From positions 1-10,127 of the forward strand of contig DGEZ01000006.1 in the NCBI GenBank assembly GCA_002391425.1: 10,127 bases of DNA, in the 5' to 3' direction. The stretch is from Micrococcales bacterium UBA3913 (GTDB lineage Bacteria > Actinomycetota > Actinomycetes > Actinomycetales > Microbacteriaceae). Below are positions 6,316 through 10,127 of the stretch, piece after piece. Below the pieces are notes generated by a model. It was given only the letters and a program-made list of their open reading frames with translations, ran no database searches and was not told the origin of the DNA. The number at the start of each line of letters is the position of its first letter. The stretch's first letter is position 1. The position numbers were made by a program, and so were the translations under genes.

Positions 6316-7353
6316 GTGGGTACAGCGCACAACAACACAGGCACACCGCACGCGCCGCATCCCCTGAACGCCACAGGGGAGACGACCCCTGCCGATTCCG
6401 AACCAGTGCTCGTGTACTACCTGTCCGACTCGACAGGGGTCACCGCAGAGACCCTGGGCACCTCTCTTCTCGCCCAATTCCCGCGCCACACCTTCGTGGA
6501 GAAGACGATCCCCTTCATCACCTCCGTCGACCACGCCGCAGATGTCGTCGCCCGCGTGGATGAGAAAGTTGCCGCAGGCCGGTCCGTCATCGTGCTGTGT
6601 ACCGCGATCGACCCGCGCATCCGCGCCGTGTTGGCGGGCACTCGGGCCACCGTGGTGGATTTCTTTTCCAGCCACATCCACACCATGGAGAAAGCCCTGA
6701 ACAGTCGCGCCCTGTATGCGACCGGACGCGCGCACGGCCAGGGGGATGCTGTCATCTACCAGCGCCGAATGCGGGCCATCGAATACGCCATCGAGCACGA
6801 CGACGCGCAGAGCATCCGCAATCTCGACGCGGCGGAGGTGATCCTCATCGGCCCATCCCGCTGCGGGAAGACGCCCACCTCGATGTATCTCGCCCTCCAG
6901 CACGGGCTTTTCGTGGCGAATTTCCCTCTTCTGGAGGAAGACTACGACGCGTCGGGCCTGCCCGCACCCCTGCACGGCCTGGAGCGGCGCTGCGTGGGGA
7001 TTACGACGACCCCGTTGCGCCTGTCCCAGGTGCGCGGGGAACGACGACCCCACTCGCGATACGCCTCACTGGAACAGTGCACCTTCGAGATCCGCCGGGC
7101 CGAGTCCCTCTACCGGACGCAGCGCATTCCCACCCTCTCGTCGGCGACGACATCCGTGGAGGAAATGTCCGCAATCATCCTGCACACGATGAACCTGCCG
7201 GGAATCGACGAACAGCTGCTCAACTCTGCGATCCAGCACGGGCCACCCGTGACGAGCACGTCGCCCCCCTCGCGTTTAACAGGCGCCCCCGGCCCGGCAG
7301 CGGGCCACGCGCCTCGACACCCCACCCCGCCAATCCGAACTGAACAAAGGTGA
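6316..7353 (+). CDS. ppsR: PEP synthase regulatory protein (kinase/pyrophosphorylase, PPSR/DUF299)
   Basis: The product has 345 residues. The family are bifunctional enzymes: an ADP-dependent kinase phosphorylates a threonine beside the catalytic histidine of PEP synthase or pyruvate phosphate dikinase and inactivates it, and a Pi-dependent pyrophosphorylase activity reverses this. The family signature is clear: VYYLSDSTGVTAETLG at about 33-48, the DFFSSHIHTMEKAL region at 115-128 and the P-loop GPSRCGKTPTSMYLA at 179-193 followed by VANFPL (200-205). The GTG start at 6316 is set by GAGGAG 5 bases upstream. The family core is usually about 270-280 residues. The extra length is an N-terminal extension of about 30 residues and a Pro/Thr-rich tail from about 308 to 345, both low-complexity. 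The stop lies inside the ppsA ribosome binding site, 5 bases before the ppsA start, so the target enzyme is encoded next door. Confidence 0.93.
   Translation: MGTAHNNTGTPHAPHPLNATGETTPADSEPVLVYYLSDSTGVTAETLGTSLLAQFPRHTFVEKTIPFITSVDHAADVVARVDEKVAAGRSVIVLCTAIDPRIRAVLAGTRATVVDFFSSHIHTMEKALNSRALYATGRAHGQGDAVIYQRRMRAIEYAIEHDDAQSIRNLDAAEVILIGPSRCGKTPTSMYLALQHGLFVANFPLLEEDYDASGLPAPLHGLERRCVGITTTPLRLSQVRGERRPHSRYASLEQCTFEIRRAESLYRTQRIPTLSSATTSVEEMSAIILHTMNLPGIDEQLLNSAIQHGPPVTSTSPPSRLTGAPGPAAGHAPRHPTPPIRTEQR
7346..7353 (+). promoter_or_regulatory. Ribosome binding site of ppsA overlapping the ppsR stop
   Basis: AAAGGTGA precedes the ATG at 7359 by 5 bases and contains the TGA stop of ppsR. It favours ATG 7359 over the in-frame GTG at 7350, which would lie within this site, and suggests translational coupling. 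Confidence 0.65.
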
Positions 7354-7358
7354 CAAAG

Positions 7359-9743
7359 ATGACATCGAATATCCTGTGGTTCCGCGAGATCGGGCTTGAT
7401 GCGCTCGACCGCGTCGGAGGTAAGAACGCTTCGCTGGGGGAGATGGTCCAGCACCTCGTCCCCCTGGGGGTACGCGTCCCGAACGGGTTCGCCACGACAG
7501 TGGATGCGTACCAGCGATTCCTCGCCCATGAAGGGCTTGCGGAGCGGATCAGTGCGGCTGTGCGCGACCTCGACATCGAGGATGTGACCGCACTCGCCGA
7601 GACGGGTGCGCGCATCCGCACGTGGATCGCCGAGCAGCCCTTCCCCGCCGACCTGGAGGCGGATATTCGGTCCAGCTACGACGCTCTGGTCGCCGAAAGC
7701 GGGGAGGATGCGTCCTTCGCGGTGCGCTCGTCCGCCACCGCGGAGGATCTTCCCGATGCGTCATTCGCGGGACAGCAGGAAACCTTTCTCAATGTGCGGG
7801 GGATCGACAATATCTTGAATGCGCTTACGCAGGTGTTTGCGTCGTTGTATACGGACCGCGCGATCGCCTACCGTGTGCACAATGCATTCGCCCACGACCG
7901 CGTCTCGCTCTCCGCGGGCGTCCAGCGCATGGTGCGCTCCGATATCGGGTCCTCGGGCGTGATGTTCACGATGGATACCGAGTCGGGGTTCCGTGACGCC
8001 GTGTTCATTACCGCGTCCTACGGCTTGGGGGAGGCTGTCGTTCAGGGGGCGGTGAACCCCGACGAGTTCCAGGTGTACAAGCACGGTGTGCGGGTGGGCC
8101 GACCCGCCATCCTGAGCCGGACACTGGGTGCGAAGGCGGTGAAGATGGTCTACACGGGAGAAACCGAGGTAGGCCGCACCATCGAGTTCACCGAGGTCCC
8201 CGAGCAGCAGCGACGCCAGTTCAGCCTCACCGATGCTGAGGTGCACAATCTGGCCCGGTACGCCCTGGAGATCGAAGATCACTACGGCCGACCCATGGAC
8301 ATCGAGTGGGGCAAGGATGGCCTGGACGGGGAACTGTATATCCTCCAGGCCCGGCCTGAGACGGTGGAATCCCGCGCATCCACCACCGTCCTCGAGCGCT
8401 TCCGCATGCGCGATACCGAGGAGCCCCTCATTGAGGGCAGGTCCATCGGGCAGCGGATCGGTGCGGGTACGGTCCGGGTGCTCTCCTCTCTGGCAGATAT
8501 GGCCACCTTTGAGCCGGGTGAGGTCCTCGTCGCAGACATGACCGACCCCGACTGGGAGCCGATCATGAAGAAGGCGAGCGCTGTCGTGACGAATCGCGGC
8601 GGCCGCACCTGCCACGCCGCGATCATCGCTCGAGAGCTCGGCATCCCCGCTGTGGTGGGAACCGGGAACGCTACCCGCGTGCTGAGCACCGGAGAGACTG
8701 TCACCGTCTCCTGCGCGGAGGGCGAGACCGGGCGCGTGTACCCCGGGGAACTCGACTTCGATATCCAGCAGACATCTCTGGAAGACATGCCGAAGCTTCC
8801 GGTCAAGATCATGATGAACGTGGGCACGCCGGATCGTGCCTTCTCCTTCTCGAAGCTTCCCAACGACGGGGTGGGGCTGGCGCGCCTGGATTTCATCGTG
8901 AACCGTCAGGTCGGAATCCACCCGCGGGCGCTGCTCGACTTCGACCTGCTCGGCGAGCCGCTCCGCTCACAGGTTGAGGAGCTCACCTGCGCCTACCCGG
9001 ACCCGGAGAGTTACTTCATCCAGCGCGTCGCGGAGGGGGTCTCCACCATCGCCGCCGCGTTCTGGCCGAAGCCGGTGATCGTGCGCACGAGCGACTTCAA
9101 GTCGAATGAGTACGCGAACCTTCTGGGCGGCGAACTCTACGAGCCTCACGAGGAGAACCCGATGATCGGCTACCGCGGCGCCTCACGCTACCTGTCCCCG
9201 GAGTTCCGGCGGTGTTTTGAACTCGAGTGCCAGGCGATGCGCTTTGTGCGCGAGGAGATGGGTCTGACGAACGTTAAACTGATGATCCCGTTCGTGCGCA
9301 CCCTCACGGAGGCCCACGACGTGACGCAGCTGATGGCGGCCAACGGCCTGGAACGGGGCAGGGACGGCCTGGAGATCATGATGATGTGTGAGCTTCCCAG
9401 CAACGCGGTGCTCGCCGATGAATTCCTCGCTTTCTTCGATGGCTTCTCCATCGGTTCGAACGATATGACCCAGCTGACGCTCGGTTTGGACCGCGATTCG
9501 GGCCTGGTCGCGGCCACCTTCGACGAGCGCGACCCGGCCGTGCTCGCCATGCTAGAGATGGCTATTCAGGCATGCCGACGCGCCGGGAAGTACGTCGGGA
9601 TCTGCGGGCAGGGCCCCAGCGATCACGCGGACCTCGCCCAGTGGCTGCTCGCTCAGGGCATCGAGTCGATGTCCCTGAACCCGGACTCGGTCGTCGATAC
9701 CTGGCTCGCCCTGGCGGGAACACAGCCCAGCCCCGTGTCGTGA
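7359..9743 (+). CDS. ppsA: Phosphoenolpyruvate synthase (pyruvate, water dikinase)
   Basis: The product has 794 residues, close to the usual length for PpsA (about 790) and shorter than pyruvate phosphate dikinase (about 880). It converts pyruvate, ATP and water to PEP, AMP and phosphate, opening gluconeogenesis. The N-terminal ATP-grasp domain carries GGKNASLGEM (20-29) and AVRSSATAEDLPDASFAGQQET (121-142 region). The swivelling phosphohistidine domain has TNRGGRTCHAAIIARELGIP (411-430), with catalytic H419 and regulatory-type T417. The C-terminal TIM barrel binds PEP/pyruvate, with ELPSN (678-682), GFSIGSNDMTQLTLG (695-709) and catalytic C749 in GICGQGPSD. The PPSR regulator is encoded 5 bases upstream and would phosphorylate T417. 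No truncation or frameshift is seen. A strong hairpin terminator follows. Confidence 0.96.
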   Translation: MTSNILWFREIGLDALDRVGGKNASLGEMVQHLVPLGVRVPNGFATTVDAYQRFLAHEGLAERISAAVRDLDIEDVTALAETGARIRTWIAEQPFPADLEADIRSSYDALVAESGEDASFAVRSSATAEDLPDASFAGQQETFLNVRGIDNILNALTQVFASLYTDRAIAYRVHNAFAHDRVSLSAGVQRMVRSDIGSSGVMFTMDTESGFRDAVFITASYGLGEAVVQGAVNPDEFQVYKHGVRVGRPAILSRTLGAKAVKMVYTGETEVGRTIEFTEVPEQQRRQFSLTDAEVHNLARYALEIEDHYGRPMDIEWGKDGLDGELYILQARPETVESRASTTVLERFRMRDTEEPLIEGRSIGQRIGAGTVRVLSSLADMATFEPGEVLVADMTDPDWEPIMKKASAVVTNRGGRTCHAAIIARELGIPAVVGTGNATRVLSTGETVTVSCAEGETGRVYPGELDFDIQQTSLEDMPKLPVKIMMNVGTPDRAFSFSKLPNDGVGLARLDFIVNRQVGIHPRALLDFDLLGEPLRSQVEELTCAYPDPESYFIQRVAEGVSTIAAAFWPKPVIVRTSDFKSNEYANLLGGELYEPHEENPMIGYRGASRYLSPEFRRCFELECQAMRFVREEMGLTNVKLMIPFVRTLTEAHDVTQLMAANGLERGRDGLEIMMMCELPSNAVLADEFLAFFDGFSIGSNDMTQLTLGLDRDSGLVAATFDERDPAVLAMLEMAIQACRRAGKYVGICGQGPSDHADLAQWLLAQGIESMSLNPDSVVDTWLALAGTQPSPVS

Positions 9744-9748
9744 ACCCG

Positions 9749-9786
9749 CGCCGGGCTGCGCCGTGGAGCGCTGGCGTAGCCCGGCG
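9749..9786. terminator. Bidirectional hairpin terminator between ppsA and zur-like gene
   Basis: CGCCGGGCTGCGCC (9749-9762) pairs with GGCGTAGCCCGGCG (9773-9786) over 14 pairs, one of them a G-T wobble, around a 10-base loop that itself contains the palindrome AGCGCT. It lies 5 bases beyond both convergent genes' stops. It lacks T-runs, as is common in high-GC actinobacteria, but the position and strength make it a likely shared terminator. Confidence 0.75.
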
Positions 9787-9791
9787 TGGCC

Positions 9792-10127
9792 TCAGCGGCA
9801 GTCCGCACACACTCCGTAGACGTCCAGCACGTGGTGCACGTTCGTGAAACCGTTCTCCTGCGCCACTGACTGCACCCATGCCTCAAGCGGTGCCTGGACT
9901 TCGATGGTCTTTCCACAGGACGTGCAGATGAGATGGTGATGGTGCGCGGTGCCGCACAGACGGTACAGCTGTTCGCCCGTCTCGGTGTGAACGACATCCA
10001 CGTCGCCGCTCTCGGCCATGTCGTTGAGCGTCCGGTACACCGTCGCTAAACCGACGGAGCTGCCGGTCCCCTTGAGGCGCGCGAACAACGCCTGCGCACT
10101 GGTGAACTCGGGGGTCCCCAGGAGAAC
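9792..10127 (-). CDS. zur: Fur-family metalloregulator, Zur-like (5' end outside the window)
   Basis: Only the C-terminal 111 residues lie in the window; the frame is open to the edge, so the start is beyond 10127. It is a Fur-superfamily DNA-binding repressor. The end of the winged-helix domain is visible with the recognition segment GLATVYRTL (26-34 of the visible part). The dimerisation/metal domain follows: the HHHH cluster (62-65), the CxxC pair C68/C71, E76, H98-H99 and the terminal CxxC C107/C110, giving a four-cysteine structural zinc site. The pattern, including the GE(Q/S)xYRxC-like stretch before the histidines and the ending GVCADCR, matches actinobacterial Zur (FurB) better than Fur or PerR. 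The zinc assignment is inference from that resemblance. It is convergent with ppsA and need not be functionally linked to it. Confidence 0.85.
   Translation of the reverse strand, partial: VLLGTPEFTSAQALFARLKGTGSSVGLATVYRTLNDMAESGDVDVVHTETGEQLYRLCGTAHHHHLICTSCGKTIEVQAPLEAWVQSVAQENGFTNVHHVLDVYGVCADCR

Noticed and set aside
5388..6374. A minus-strand open frame of about 328 codons across the dipeptidase end and ppsR leader
   Set aside because: It is antisense to the intact M20 active-site region, the product is Arg/Gly-rich without domains, and it runs through the well-supported ppsR promoter.
7761..8921. A long minus-strand open frame of about 386 codons inside ppsA
   Set aside because: It lies antisense to highly conserved PpsA motifs. 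High GC content removes stop codons from this frame, and its product shows no recognisable domain.
1..10127. Defence system, prophage, mobile element, CRISPR array or biosynthetic cluster
   Set aside because: No supporting genes, repeats or end structures were found on either strand; all long conserved frames are transport, peptidase, PEP metabolism or metal regulation.

Overview
The window looks like chromosomal DNA from a high-GC Gram-positive actinobacterium. The base composition is GC-rich, ribosome binding sites are strong (AAGGAGGT, GAGGAG), several genes start with GTG, there is a lipoprotein-anchored ABC binding protein, and the right edge carries a Fur/Zur regulator of actinobacterial type. 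An Actinomycetaceae-like host is a guess, not a demonstrated assignment. I see no tRNA, rRNA, transposase, integrase, phage gene, CRISPR array or long repeat.

Left part (about 1-4571, minus strand). A complete ABC importer operon reads right to left: a lipoprotein substrate-binding protein, two inner-membrane permeases and one ATPase of the PotA/FbpC class. The genes are separated by 22, -13 and 3 bases, so they are almost certainly one transcript. The substrate cannot be fixed from sequence; polyamines, ferric iron and related small solutes are possible. Downstream, behind its own likely promoter, lies a small two-helix membrane protein with a Gln/Pro/Tyr-rich tail that resembles the DUF898/YjgN group.

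Middle part (4572-6158). A 210-base divergent intergenic region separates the importer from an M20-family metallodipeptidase on the plus strand.

Right part (6159-9743, plus strand). A two-gene unit encodes the PEP synthase regulatory kinase/phosphorylase (PPSR, DUF299) and phosphoenolpyruvate synthase (PpsA). The genes are 5 bases apart and probably translationally coupled. The regulator would switch PpsA off and on by phosphorylating the threonine two residues before the catalytic histidine (T417-C418-H419), controlling the pyruvate-to-PEP step. This unit has a convincing promoter (TCGATA / 17 / TATACT). Its leader of about 75 bases holds two consecutive, nearly perfect stem-loops just before the ribosome binding site. 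This leader is the most interesting unexplained structure in the window and may be an RNA regulatory element.

Right edge (9744-10127). A 14-bp stem-loop terminator sits between ppsA and a convergent, 5'-truncated Zur/Fur-family metalloregulator on the minus strand.

Most of the window is ordinary metabolism and transport. The candidates for something new are the ppsR leader RNA and the small membrane protein.
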